From NCBI RefSeq assembly GCF_014647875.1, contig NZ_BMQA01000042.1, forward strand, positions 1 through 63,157: a DNA stretch of 63,157 bases. The letters are read 5' to 3'. Made by a program: the position numbers and the translations under genes. Numbering within the stretch: the stretch's first letter is position 1; each line of letters starts with the position of its first letter. Shown piece by piece: positions 16,380 through 25,256 of the stretch. This DNA is from Streptomyces brasiliensis. GTDB taxonomy: Bacteria; Actinomycetota; Actinomycetes; Streptomycetales; Streptomycetaceae. The notes beneath the pieces were generated by a model that did not search any database, had not been told where the DNA came from, and was given only the letters and a program-made list of their open reading frames with translations.

Positions 16380-19325
16380 ATGGCGCGACGCAGCACATCA
16401 AGCTCGACGGGAAGCCCGACAGGCCCGCGGAATCGGACACCGCAGCCGGTGCGTATCCGACGGCGTACGTTCGGGGACTTCGTCAGGGCGTTCTTCGCGT
16501 TCGTCGCTCTGCTCGTGCTCGTCGTCGGCGTGCCCGGCGCGCTGGCCGTCATCGTCGGCTGGCCCCTGCCGCACGGGGCGCCGAGTCTGGACTGGCTGCA
16601 GCGCCCGATCACCGTGACGACGTTCCTGAACATCCTGACGGTGATCGTCTGGCTCGCCTGGGCGCAGTTCACCGCGTGCGTGCTCGTCGAGGTCAAGGCC
16701 GCGGTGACCGGTGCCGGTCTGGCCGGGCGCGTGCCCGGAGCCGGCCCCAGCCAGCTGCTCGCCCGGCAACTCGTCGCCGCGTTCCTGCTCGTGGGGGCCA
16801 CCGCGGCCAGCCTCACCCCGGGTCTGTCGCAGCTCGGACACAGCATCGAGGGCAATCAGAAGCCCACGGTCGCCGCCGCGCAGCAGACCCCGGGACTGTT
16901 CGCACAGCAGCAGGAGCAGGCTGCCCACTCCGCGGCCGCCCTCGCCGGACAGGCCTCGCACGCCGCCGCCCAGGCCGACCACGGCGGCGGTACGGCCAGG
17001 GACGGCGGGACGAAGTACTACCGGATCCAGCCCCCCGAGGGCCGCCATCACGACTCCCTGTGGGAGATAGCGCAGCGGCACCTCGGCGACGGCCGCCGGT
17101 ACAAGGAGATCTACGAGCTCAACAAGGACCGCACCCAGCCCGACGGGTCCCGGCTCTCCGAGGCCAGCCTCATCCGGCCCGGCTGGATCATGGAGATGCC
17201 CGCCGACGCGCACGGCGGCGAACTCGTCGAGATGCCCGACGCCCACGTCTCCCCGGACGTCCAGCAGCAGATCCACGACTACTCCAGGAGCGGCGACCAC
17301 GCCCAGCAGCAAGGACAGCAGGAGCACGGCGGGGGCGCCTCCCAGGGTGCCTCTCAGGTCTCGTTGCCCCAGCAGCGGCCCGCCTCCGACGGCGCATCCC
17401 GGCAGGGGCACGAGCACGCCGCACCCGCCGTCGCCCACTCCTTCGGTCTGCCCGAAGCCCTCATCGGCGCCCCCCTCCTCGCCGCCGGTCTCCTCGGTGC
17501 CCTCGGGCGCCGGCGCCGGCAGTCGATGTGGCAGTCGGCGCTCGGCGCCGTCGGCGGGCGGCGCGGCATGGAGCCGCCCACGCCGACCGGCGATACCCAG
17601 GACGTCCAGGACGCGCTGCTCATCGGCGCCGACCCGGAGGGCGTGCGGCTCCTCGACCGGTCGCTCCGCGGCCTCGCCGCGCAGCTCACCGCCGAGTCGC
17701 GCGCCCTGCCCGTCGTCTACGCGGCCTGGATGAGCAACGGCGACCTGCACCTCCAGCTCGCCCAGCCCGCCGGCAAGCCGCCCGCACCGTGGCAGCTCGG
17801 GCAGGACCAGACGTTCTGGATGCTGGCCCGCGCCGACGCCGAGCGGTACGAGGACGTCGACGCCGCCGCCCCCTACCCCGGCCTCGTCAGCCTCGGCACC
17901 ATGGACGACTCGCGCCTGCTGCTCAACCTGGAGGCCGTGCCCGGCATCGTCTCCCTCAGCGGGCGCGAGGCCGACCGGGCCGCCCTGTTCGCCTCCGTCG
18001 CCGCCGAACTCGCCACCAACGGCTGGTCGGACCGCATGACCATCACCCTCGTCGGCTTCGGCGAGGACCTCACCCCCCTCGCGCCCAACCGGCTGCGCCA
18101 CCTCGACGGCATCGAGGCGCTCGTCGAGACCATGGAGGCCGAGACGAGGCAGCGGCGGGGCGCGCTGGGCGCGGCCGGGCACGACTCCGTCCTCACCGGG
18201 CGTACGGGGCCCGCGCAGCACACCCGTTGGGCACCGCACCTCGTCCTGCTCGCCGCTCAGCCCTCCGCCGAGGACGCCCTCAAGCTCGCCGAACTCGCCG
18301 CCGACGCCGCCCGGCTCGGCATCGGCTACCTGGTCGGCACCGAGACCGGCGATCTGCCCGGCGCCGCCTGGGAGATGGAGATCACGGCCGAGGGCAAGCT
18401 GCTCGCGCCGCTCCTCGGGCTGGAGTTGGACGCGCAGCTGCTTCCGGCCGTCCAACAGCGCGCGGTCGTCGAGCTGTTCGTCGAGGCCGACCCCGAGCGC
18501 GACCCGGACGGACCGGCCACCACCCCGCCGTTCCTCGTCGACATCAGCGAACAGGGACGGCCCGCGGTGTACGCCCGCCTCGTGGGGCCGTACGAGATCA
18601 TCGGCCTCGACACCCCGGACGGCGAGCGCAGCGCCCTGCTCCACGAGGCGCTCGCGCTGCTGCTTCTGCACCGCGAGGGCGTGCACCCGCGTGTGCTGGC
18701 CTCCGCGCTGTGGCCGCGCGGGGTCACGGAGGACGTACGCGACGCGCTGATCGAGCGGTTGCGCGCCTGGCTCGGCGCCGACCCCGACGGCACGCCCCGT
18801 CTCGGTGCCGACGCGACCGGGCGGCTCACGGTCGCCAAGTCCGTCGTCTCCGACCTGGACGTACTGCGCTCCCTCTACCACGAGGCCACGCAGGGCAAGG
18901 GCGTCGACAGCCGCGCCGTCAGGGGGCGGCTGCTCACCGACGCGCTGGTCCTGGTCCGCGGCCCGCTCCTCGCCGACCGGCCCGAGGGCCGCTACCGCTG
19001 GCTCACGCACGAGATCGTCGACGCCCAGCTCCCGCTGCTCGTCGCCGACATCGGGCTCGCGCTGTCCGCGTTCCACCTGGAGAAGGACCGCGCGGAGAAG
19101 GCGATCGAGGCACTCGACGCGGCGCTGAAGACCGCCCCGGCCGACGAGCGCCTGTGGAACGAGCTGCTGCGCGCCACCCACGCCACCGGCGACCCGGACC
19201 GCGTCCGCTCCCTCGCAGCCGACCTCGTCACCCGCAGCGGCGCCCGCGGCCTGCCGCCGCGTACCGAGGCGCTCCTGGACGAGCTGCTCCCGACGTGGCG
19301 CGAGGGCGCGGCCGCGGCCGGATGA
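16380..19325 (+). CDS. LysM and BTAD-domain membrane protein of the Tad locus
   Basis: 981 residues. Membrane helices at about 35-60, 80-103 and 130-150 precede an Ala/Gln-rich stretch and a LysM domain (about 212-275, with DSLWEIAQRHLGDGRRYKEIYELN). A His/Gln-rich linker and one more hydrophobic segment (about 358-378) follow, then a large soluble region, and the last 200 residues form a bacterial transcriptional activator (BTAD) domain with TPR-like helices. BTAD domains are known from SARP regulators, but here the DNA-binding wing typical of SARPs is not obvious and the protein is membrane-bound. Such genes accompany actinobacterial Tad loci. It may link cell-wall sensing to pilus control or scaffold the machine; both are inference. 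The next gene begins 35 bases later. Confidence 0.8.
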   Translation: MARRSTSSSTGSPTGPRNRTPQPVRIRRRTFGDFVRAFFAFVALLVLVVGVPGALAVIVGWPLPHGAPSLDWLQRPITVTTFLNILTVIVWLAWAQFTACVLVEVKAAVTGAGLAGRVPGAGPSQLLARQLVAAFLLVGATAASLTPGLSQLGHSIEGNQKPTVAAAQQTPGLFAQQQEQAAHSAAALAGQASHAAAQADHGGGTARDGGTKYYRIQPPEGRHHDSLWEIAQRHLGDGRRYKEIYELNKDRTQPDGSRLSEASLIRPGWIMEMPADAHGGELVEMPDAHVSPDVQQQIHDYSRSGDHAQQQGQQEHGGGASQGASQVSLPQQRPASDGASRQGHEHAAPAVAHSFGLPEALIGAPLLAAGLLGALGRRRRQSMWQSALGAVGGRRGMEPPTPTGDTQDVQDALLIGADPEGVRLLDRSLRGLAAQLTAESRALPVVYAAWMSNGDLHLQLAQPAGKPPAPWQLGQDQTFWMLARADAERYEDVDAAAPYPGLVSLGTMDDSRLLLNLEAVPGIVSLSGREADRAALFASVAAELATNGWSDRMTITLVGFGEDLTPLAPNRLRHLDGIEALVETMEAETRQRRGALGAAGHDSVLTGRTGPAQHTRWAPHLVLLAAQPSAEDALKLAELAADAARLGIGYLVGTETGDLPGAAWEMEITAEGKLLAPLLGLELDAQLLPAVQQRAVVELFVEADPERDPDGPATTPPFLVDISEQGRPAVYARLVGPYEIIGLDTPDGERSALLHEALALLLLHREGVHPRVLASALWPRGVTEDVRDALIERLRAWLGADPDGTPRLGADATGRLTVAKSVVSDLDVLRSLYHEATQGKGVDSRAVRGRLLTDALVLVRGPLLADRPEGRYRWLTHEIVDAQLPLLVADIGLALSAFHLEKDRAEKAIEALDAALKTAPADERLWNELLRATHATGDPDRVRSLAADLVTRSGARGLPPRTEALLDELLPTWREGAAAAG

Positions 19326-19359
19326 GCGACGTGCGGCACGAGAGACAGGGGGGCGCGGT

Positions 19360-20121
19360 ATGAGCAGTGACCTTGCGCTCGTCGTGGTCGCCGCCGTGTG
19401 GGGCGCCGCGACCGGCGCCGTGCTGCCGCGCGCCGCCTACCGCTTCTCCGCCCCGGCGGGGGAGCCCTGGCGGGAGCGGTGCCCGGCCGGGCATCCGGTG
19501 CGCGGCTGGCTCGGCCGAGCACGCTGCACGGAATGCGCGGGGCAGCCGTACGACCGACCGCCGCACGCCCAACCGTCATACGGCCTCCTCACCCTGCCCC
19601 TCGCCACGGCCACCGCCCTCGTCTGTGCCGCCCTCGCCGCCGCCACCGGCACCCGCCCCGAACTCGGTGTGTGGCTGCTCCTCGCGCCCCTCGGTGTGCT
19701 GCTCGCGGTGGTGGACTTCCGGGTGCAGCGGCTGCCGGACCCGCTGACCCTGCCCCTCGCGGCCGCCGCCCTCGGCCTGCTCGCACTCGTCACCCTCGCA
19801 CCGGAGCACGCCGGCGACTGGCTCACCGCGCTGTACGGCGCCCTCGCGCTCGGCGGCGGCTACTTCGTGCTGTTCCTCATCAACCCGGCCGGCATGGGCT
19901 TCGGCGATGTGAAACTCGCGCTCGGCATGGGCGCCGTACTGGGCTGGTACGGCTGGGCGACCGTCATGCTCGGCACCTTCGCCGGGTTCCTGTTCGGCGC
20001 GCTGTACGGCGGAGCGCTCGTCGTCGCCCGGCGGGCCGGACGGAAGACGGCGATACCGTTCGGGCCGTTCCTGATCGCGGGGGCGTACGCCGGGCTGCTG
20101 GTCGGGGCGTACACGGCCTGA
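19360..20121 (+). CDS. Prepilin peptidase, A24 family (TadV/CpaA-like)
   Basis: 253-residue polytopic membrane protease. The two catalytic aspartates are visible: Asp119 in AVVDFRVQRLPD and Asp183 in GFGDVKLALGMG, the A24 signature. It should cleave the leaders of the Flp pilin and the TadE-like proteins at 5946-7140 at the cytoplasmic face of the membrane. An N-terminal region (about 41-62, CPAGHP and CTEC) is reminiscent of the zinc-binding cysteines in PilD-type enzymes, although one pair is CxxxH. ATG 19360 follows AGGGGGGCG. It ends the distal half of the Tad locus. Confidence 0.88.
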   Translation: MSSDLALVVVAAVWGAATGAVLPRAAYRFSAPAGEPWRERCPAGHPVRGWLGRARCTECAGQPYDRPPHAQPSYGLLTLPLATATALVCAALAAATGTRPELGVWLLLAPLGVLLAVVDFRVQRLPDPLTLPLAAAALGLLALVTLAPEHAGDWLTALYGALALGGGYFVLFLINPAGMGFGDVKLALGMGAVLGWYGWATVMLGTFAGFLFGALYGGALVVARRAGRKTAIPFGPFLIAGAYAGLLVGAYTA

Positions 20122-20193
20122 CATCGGTACGGCGAAACCGCTGGCGTAGGCTGGATCGGTCTGTCCACAACCCCTTGACGAAAGGGACGCCCG

Positions 20194-21393
20194 GTGTCCG
20201 AGAAGGCCGACCTTCAGCCCGTCCTCGACCGTGCCGCCGCCGGTGGGCGGATCACCCCCGAAGAGGCCCTCGTCCTCTACCGCGACGCCCCGCTGCACGC
20301 GCTGGGCGCCGCCGCCGACGCCGTACGCCGCCGCAAGTACGCGGGCATCGAGCACATCGCGACGTACATCATCGAGCGCAACATCAACTACACGAACGTG
20401 TGCGTCACGGCGTGCAGGTTCTGCGCCTTCTACGCCGCCCCCAAGGACACCGCCAAGGGCTGGACCCGCGACCTCGACGACATCCTGCGCCGGTGCGCGG
20501 AGACCGTCGAACTGGGCGGCACGCAGATCATGTTCCAGGGCGGGCACCACCCGGACTACGGCGTCGAGTACTACGAGAAGCACTTCAAGGCCATCAAGGA
20601 CGCCTTCCCCCAGCTGGTCATCCACTCCCTCGGCGCCTCCGAGGTCGAGCACATGGCCCGGATCAGCGGTGTCTCGGTGGAGGAGGCCATCACCCGTATC
20701 CACGCGGCGGGTCTGGACTCCTTCGCGGGCGCCGGCGCGGAGCTCCTGCCCGAGCGGCCGCGCAAGGCCATCGCCCCGCTGAAGGAGAGCGGCGAGCGCT
20801 GGCTGGAGATCATGGAGACCGCGCACAACCTGGGCGTGGAGTCCACGTCGACGATGCTGATGGGCACGGGCGAGACCAACGCCGAGCGCATCGAGCACCT
20901 GCGGATGATCCGGGACGTCCAGGACCGCACGGGCGGCTTCCGGGCCTTCATCCCGTACACGTACCAGCCCGAGAACAACCACTTGAAGGGCCGCACGCAG
21001 GCCACGCTCTTCGAGTACCTGCGGATGATCGCGATCGCGCGCCTCTTCCTGGACAACGTCCAGCACATCCAGGGGTCCTGGCTCACCACGGGCAAGGAGA
21101 CCGGCCAGCTGTCGCTGCACTACGGTGCCGACGACCTCGGCTCGATCATGCTGGAGGAGAACGTCGTCTCCTCGGCCGGCGCCAAGCACCGCTCCAACCG
21201 CCTCGAGATCATCGACCTGATCCGCAAGGCGGGCCGTGTCCCGGCGCAGCGGGCGACGACGTACGAGCACCTGGTCGTCCACGACGACCCGGCGAACGAC
21301 CCCGTCGACGAGCGCGTGATGTCGCACATCTCGTCCACGGCGATCGAGGGGGGCACGGCCCACCCCGAGCTGAAGCTGCTCGCGTCCAACTGA
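20194..21393 (+). CDS. mqnC: MqnC, cyclic dehypoxanthinyl futalosine synthase
   Basis: Radical SAM enzyme of the futalosine route to menaquinone, 399 residues. The cluster motif CVTACRFC gives Cys70, Cys74 and Cys77, followed by AFYAAPKDT; downstream segments GGTQIMFQGGHHPDYG, FRAFIPYTYQPENN and SWLTTGKE are typical of MqnC. It turns dehypoxanthine futalosine into its cyclic form. GTG 20194 is preceded by AAAGGGA (20181-20187). Downstream lie a degenerate amidohydrolase-like gene and menG, making a small menaquinone group. High confidence. Confidence 0.95.
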   Translation: MSEKADLQPVLDRAAAGGRITPEEALVLYRDAPLHALGAAADAVRRRKYAGIEHIATYIIERNINYTNVCVTACRFCAFYAAPKDTAKGWTRDLDDILRRCAETVELGGTQIMFQGGHHPDYGVEYYEKHFKAIKDAFPQLVIHSLGASEVEHMARISGVSVEEAITRIHAAGLDSFAGAGAELLPERPRKAIAPLKESGERWLEIMETAHNLGVESTSTMLMGTGETNAERIEHLRMIRDVQDRTGGFRAFIPYTYQPENNHLKGRTQATLFEYLRMIAIARLFLDNVQHIQGSWLTTGKETGQLSLHYGADDLGSIMLEENVVSSAGAKHRSNRLEIIDLIRKAGRVPAQRATTYEHLVVHDDPANDPVDERVMSHISSTAIEGGTAHPELKLLASN

Positions 21394-21409
21394 TCCGACT
21401 GGCCCTGCC

Positions 21410-22009
21410 GTGCTGACACTTCACCTCGCCGAGCGCTCCCCCGAGACGGCGGTTCTGGTCGACGGCGCGTCCATCGCCGCCATCGGCCCGTACGAGGAAC
21501 TGGCCGCCGCCGAACCCGGGGCGAGGGTCCGGCGCTGGCCCGGCATCCTCACCCCGGGGCTGCTGAACCCGTACGGTCCGGAGCTGCTGGAGGCCACCTA
21601 CCACCCCGACCCGCGCGAGGCCGACGCCCTCGGCACCGAGCCCATCGGAGGGGAGCGGGCGCGGGAGATCTTCCGCAGCGATCCCGCACGCCTCGGCGCG
21701 AGCGCGCGGCGCGGGGTGCAGCGGATGCTCGCGCACGGCACGGTGGCGGTGGCCGGGGAGCTGCGCTCGCGGGCCGTCGTCGACGCCGTGCGCAGGGTCG
21801 GACTCGCCATCGGGCAGCGGCCCGACCGCCTCCCGGGACCGGCGGCGCTGTCCTCGACCCCCCTGATCCTGCTGCCGCGGCTCGTGCCGGGCGGACCCGC
21901 CCGGTTCGCCGTGTTCGACGTCTCGGACCGCGCCGAACTGGTCCGCCGCGGAGCCGGGACCTGCGTGGCGACCGTGATCGCCGGGCGGCTGGTGTACCGG
22001 GGGCGCTGA
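21410..22009 (+). CDS. Degenerate amidohydrolase-like (imidazolonepropionase-like) protein
   Basis: 199 residues. The N-terminus (AVLVDGASIAAIGPYEEL) and C-terminus (GAGTCVATVIAGRLVYRGR) form the small beta-sandwich that flanks amidohydrolase barrels, and the middle has GILTPGLLNPYG where active enzymes have PGxxDxHxH. The metal-binding histidines are missing and the barrel is heavily shortened (normal family length is about 400), so it is unlikely to be a hydrolase. It begins 16 bases after mqnC (GTG 21410) and is probably co-transcribed. A non-catalytic role in menaquinone synthesis is possible; function is unknown. Confidence 0.75.
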   Translation: MLTLHLAERSPETAVLVDGASIAAIGPYEELAAAEPGARVRRWPGILTPGLLNPYGPELLEATYHPDPREADALGTEPIGGERAREIFRSDPARLGASARRGVQRMLAHGTVAVAGELRSRAVVDAVRRVGLAIGQRPDRLPGPAALSSTPLILLPRLVPGGPARFAVFDVSDRAELVRRGAGTCVATVIAGRLVYRGR

Positions 22010-22115
22010 TCCCGGGGAACCGGCGCCGAAGGCCTGCGCCGGCCGGCCGTGGGCCGCACGGGTGGAGGTGAGGGCGCTTCCGCGGTGCCGTACCCCCTGC
22101 TGCCACAATGGGCGG

Positions 22116-22811
22116 GTGACCCGCGCATCCCTGGACAAGCAGCCGCACGAAGTCGCCTCGATGTTCGACAACGTGGCGGAACGGTACGACCTCACCAACG
22201 ACGTGCTGTCCCTCGGGCAGGACCGGCGATGGCGCAAGGAGGTCGCGAAGGCGGTCGACGCGCGCCCCGCACAAAAGGTCCTCGACCTCGCGGCCGGTAC
22301 AGCCACCTCGTCGCTGCCCTTCGCCCGGACCGGCGCCTACGTCGTCCCCTGCGACTTCTCGATCGGCATGCTCCAGGTCGGCAAGAAGCGCAACACCTGG
22401 CTGCCCTTCACCGCGGGCGACGCGACCCGGCTGCCGTTCAAGGACGACACCTTCGACGCCGTGACGATCTCCTTCGGGCTGCGCAACGTGCAGGACACGG
22501 ACGCCGCCCTGCGCGAGATGTACCGGGTGACCCGGCCCGGCGGGCGGGTCGTGATCTGCGAGTTCTCGCACCCGACGTGGACGCCCTTCCGGACCGTCTA
22601 CACCGAGTACCTGATGCGCGCCCTGCCCCCGGTCGCCCGCGCGGTCTCCTCCAACCCGGACGCGTACGTCTACCTCGCGGAGTCCATCCGCGCCTGGCCC
22701 GATCAGCCCGCGCTGGCCGAGCGGCTGCGCAAGGCGGGCTGGTCGAAGGTGGCCTGGCGCAACCTCACCGGCGGGGTGGTCGCCCTGCACCGGGGGTTCA
22801 AGGGGGAGTGA
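22116..22811 (+). CDS. menG: Demethylmenaquinone methyltransferase
   Basis: 231-residue SAM-dependent methyltransferase of the UbiE/MenG family. The N-terminal VASMFDNVAERYDLTNDVLSLGQDRRWR and the later SFGLRNVQD segment are family signatures. The SAM loop reads VLDLAAGTA (about 55-63), slightly unlike the common GTG form. It performs the last methylation of menaquinone. GTG 22116 gives the usual length; the frame is open further upstream, but without a ribosome binding site. It lies 106 bases after the amidohydrolase-like gene in the same direction. Confidence 0.93.
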   Translation: MTRASLDKQPHEVASMFDNVAERYDLTNDVLSLGQDRRWRKEVAKAVDARPAQKVLDLAAGTATSSLPFARTGAYVVPCDFSIGMLQVGKKRNTWLPFTAGDATRLPFKDDTFDAVTISFGLRNVQDTDAALREMYRVTRPGGRVVICEFSHPTWTPFRTVYTEYLMRALPPVARAVSSNPDAYVYLAESIRAWPDQPALAERLRKAGWSKVAWRNLTGGVVALHRGFKGE

Positions 22812-22868
22812 GCGGACCCGGGGTCCACCCAGGACCGAGCGGGCCTGCCAAGGGCTCCCAGGCACACC

Positions 22869-22894
22869 GAGCCGGACCCTCCGTGGGCCGGCTC
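22869..22894 (+). terminator. Hairpin between menG and the PASTA gene
   Basis: Arms GAGCCGG (22869-22875) and CCGGCTC (22888-22894) pair perfectly, with an additional CCC/GGG pairing inside. It lies 58 bases after the menG stop and its right arm just reaches the stop of the converging PASTA gene (22893), so it could end transcripts from both sides. Confidence 0.6.
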
Positions 22895-23237
22895 ATCGGT
22901 TGATCACCTCGAAGGCGTCCCCGGGTTCGTCCAGCTCCCGCTGCAGCCCGCCCCTGGGCGGCCTCGGGATGCGTGGCTCGCGAACTCCTCCGCCGCCTTC
23001 GCCCTCACCGAAGTCGAACCAGACGTACACCATGGATTCCCGCGGCACCTCGGCACCGGGCTGCGGGTACTGGCGTACGACGTAGTCGACGACGGTGAGG
23101 TGGAAGTCCGGGCGGTCCGGCGCGGCGAGGAACAGGCCCTGCGCCCGGGCCGTCTCGCGCGCGTCCACGGCCATCAGACCGACCAGCCGTGGAACGCGCA
23201 CTTCGGGTGTTTTGGGTGTTATACGCACAGATGTCAC
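22893..23237 (-). CDS. Single PASTA-domain protein
   Basis: 114 residues. One PASTA-like domain (about 13-76): VPRLVGLMAVDARETARAQGL, then VVRQYPQPGAEVPRESMVYVWF. The C-terminal 35 residues are Gly/Glu/Pro-rich. PASTA domains usually bind peptidoglycan as the outer part of Ser/Thr kinases or penicillin-binding proteins, but here there is no signal peptide, membrane helix or kinase, so the protein should be cytoplasmic. GTG 23237 follows a G-run. Function unknown. Confidence 0.7.
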   Translation of the reverse strand: MTSVRITPKTPEVRVPRLVGLMAVDARETARAQGLFLAAPDRPDFHLTVVDYVVRQYPQPGAEVPRESMVYVWFDFGEGEGGGGVREPRIPRPPRGGLQRELDEPGDAFEVINR

Positions 23238-23296
23238 CCCCAGCGGTACTGGAAGGGTAACCCGTGCCCACGCCGCTCGGAAGCGCCAAGTGGCTT

Positions 23297-23320
23297 ACTG
23301 TAACAGTTGATTACTGTCAG
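23297..23320. promoter_or_regulatory. ACTGT/ACAGT inverted repeat upstream of the PASTA gene
   Basis: ACTGT-A-ACAGT (23297-23307) is a perfect 11-bp palindrome and ACTGT recurs at 23313-23317, in an AT-rich patch between the acetyltransferase stop and the PASTA start (60-85 bases upstream of it). On the minus strand TACAGT could act as a -10 box inside the palindrome, so a repressor site is plausible. Confidence 0.35.
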
Positions 23321-23842
23321 TCACGACGCCGCCGGTTTCAGCTCGAGACGGAAGCAGTGCCCCCGCAGTTGCGACTGCGGGGTGGTGAACGTCTCCGCGA
23401 GCCGCATGCCCAGGCGCCGGGTGACCGCGATCGAGCGCTCGTTGCGGGCGTCGACCATCGCCACCACTCCCGGCACGCCCGCCGCCCGCAGCCGCGCCAG
23501 GGTCTCGTGCGCCGCCGCCGTGACGAACCCCTTGCCCCAGTGCGCCCTCCCGAGCCGCCAGCCGATCTCGATCTCGCCCGTCGGCCCCCAGTCCCGGTTC
23601 CAGGGCTGGGCACCCGTGAAGCCGATGACCTCGCCGGATCCGTCGACCATCGACCACAGGCAGAAGCCGTGCTCGGCATCGTGTCTGCGCTGCCGCGCGG
23701 TGAGCTCTTCGTAGACGGACAGCTCCGCGGCCCTGCCGCCGTGGAACTCCATGACGTCCGGGTCGGCGAAGATCCGGTGCCAGGTGACGGCGTCCTCGTG
23801 GGTGGGTACGCGCAGCCGTACTTCGGGGAGAGCTCGGTTCAC
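23321..23842 (-). CDS. GNAT-family N-acetyltransferase
   Basis: About 173 residues. The core shows the GNAT order of the RimJ/RimL group: an N-terminal RLRVPTHEDAVTWHRIF, EIEIGWRLGRAHWGKGFVTAAAHETL (acetyl-CoA-binding motif A region) and VDARNERSIAVTRRLGM. Such enzymes acetylate small amines or protein N-termini; the substrate cannot be told. GTG 23842 is favoured because GAAGGG lies 8 bases upstream; TTG 23869 would add nine residues but has a poor site. It diverges from the flavoprotein gene at 23941. Confidence 0.8.
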   Translation of the reverse strand: MNRALPEVRLRVPTHEDAVTWHRIFADPDVMEFHGGRAAELSVYEELTARQRRHDAEHGFCLWSMVDGSGEVIGFTGAQPWNRDWGPTGEIEIGWRLGRAHWGKGFVTAAAHETLARLRAAGVPGVVAMVDARNERSIAVTRRLGMRLAETFTTPQSQLRGHCFRLELKPAAS

Positions 23843-23940
23843 TGGGCAGCCCTTCAGCCGGGTGATCAATTCTGCTGAATAGACTGCCCATGTCCAGTGC
23901 CGGTCGGCACGCAGATTTCGACTCTTGGGGAGATCCCGTC

Positions 23941-25224
23941 GTGACCGAGCCCCACTCCGACAACACCGCCGATGTGATCGTCGTGGGCGCGGGGCCAGCC
24001 GGCTCCACGACCGCGTACCACCTGGCCCGGGCCGGCCTCGACGTCCTCCTGCTGGAGAAGACCGAGTTCCCGCGGGAGAAGGTCTGCGGCGACGGTCTCA
24101 CCCCGCGCGCCGTCAAGCAGTTGGTGTCGATGGGCATCGACATCTCCGAGGAGGCCGGCTGGCTGCGCAACAAGGGTCTGAGGATCATCGGCGGTGGCGT
24201 CCGGCTCCAGCTCGACTGGCCGGATCTCGCCTCCTTCCCGGACTACGGACTCGTCCGCAAGCGCGACGACTTCGACGAGCAGCTGGCCCGCAACGCCCAG
24301 AAGGCGGGCGCGCGGCTGTACGAGCGCTGCAACGTCTCCGGGCCCATCATCGACGACGTCACCGGCCGCATCACCGGTGTGACGGCCAAGCTCGGCGAGG
24401 ACAAGCGTGAGGTCACCTTCCACGCGCCGCTCGTCGTCGCCGCCGACGGCAACTCCACCCGGCTGTCCCTCGCGATGGGCCTGCACCGCCGCGAGGACCG
24501 CCCGATGGGCGTCGCGGTCCGCACGTACTTCACCTCCCCGCGCCACGACGACGACTACCTCGAGTCCTGGCTGGAACTCTGGGACCGCCGCGGCCCCCAG
24601 GACCGCCTCCTGCCCGGCTACGGCTGGATCTTCGGCATGGGCGACGGCACCTCGAACGTCGGCCTGGGCGTCCTCAACACCTCCGCCGCCTTCAAGGAAC
24701 TGGACTGGCGCGAGATCCTCAAGGCCTGGTGCGCGTCCATGCCCGAGGACTGGGGCTACACCCCGGAGAACATGACCGGCCCGATCCGCGGCGCCGCCCT
24801 GCCGATGGCCTTCAACCGCCAGCCGCACTACACCAAGGGCCTGCTGCTCGTCGGCGACGCGGGCGGTCTGGTGAACCCCTTCAACGGCGAGGGCATCGCC
24901 TACGCCATGGAGTCCGGCCAGCTCGCCGCCGACGTCATCGTCCAGGCGCACGCGCGCCCGACGCCGGCGAGCCGCGAACTGGCCCTGCGGCGCTACCCGC
25001 GCGTCCTCAAGGACACTTACGGCGGGTACTACACGCTGGGCCGCGCCTTCGTGAAGCTCATCGGCAACCCGAAGGTGATGCAGATCGCCGCCCAGCGCGG
25101 CCTGACCCACCCGGTCCTGATGAAGTTCACCCTGAAGCTCCTGGCCAACCTCACCGACCCGACGGGCGGCGACGCGATGGACCGGATCATCAACGGGCTG
25201 AGCAAGGTGGCCCCGAAGGCCTGA
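23941..25224 (+). CDS. Geranylgeranyl-reductase-family flavoprotein (MenJ-like candidate)
   Basis: 427-residue FAD enzyme. The dinucleotide fold VIVVGAGPAGSTTAYHL (GxGxxG about 16-21) is followed by FPREKVCGDGLTPRAV, and the distal FAD motif LLVGDAGGLVNPFNGEGIAYAME is near 305-328. The family reduces isoprenoid double bonds; in mycobacteria the related MenJ saturates one unit of the menaquinone tail. Between menG and the nuo operon, a role in menaquinone side-chain reduction is a reasonable inference. GTG 23941 is chosen for its GGGGAG site 8 bases upstream; ATG 23890 would add 17 residues without a good site. Confidence 0.87.
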   Translation: MTEPHSDNTADVIVVGAGPAGSTTAYHLARAGLDVLLLEKTEFPREKVCGDGLTPRAVKQLVSMGIDISEEAGWLRNKGLRIIGGGVRLQLDWPDLASFPDYGLVRKRDDFDEQLARNAQKAGARLYERCNVSGPIIDDVTGRITGVTAKLGEDKREVTFHAPLVVAADGNSTRLSLAMGLHRREDRPMGVAVRTYFTSPRHDDDYLESWLELWDRRGPQDRLLPGYGWIFGMGDGTSNVGLGVLNTSAAFKELDWREILKAWCASMPEDWGYTPENMTGPIRGAALPMAFNRQPHYTKGLLLVGDAGGLVNPFNGEGIAYAMESGQLAADVIVQAHARPTPASRELALRRYPRVLKDTYGGYYTLGRAFVKLIGNPKVMQIAAQRGLTHPVLMKFTLKLLANLTDPTGGDAMDRIINGLSKVAPKA

Positions 25225-25256
25225 CGGGGACACCCCGCGCGTATGAAGTGCGTCAA

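Noticed and set aside
16025..19363. 1112-residue plus-strand open frame overlapping the LysM-BTAD gene
   Set aside because: Composition is Arg/Pro/Ala-rich with no domain and it is out of phase with a clear multi-domain protein; open only because stops are rare at this GC content.
20119..20152. mqnC promoter from TGACAT and TAGGCT
   Set aside because: The boxes are 22 bases apart, too far for a normal promoter.
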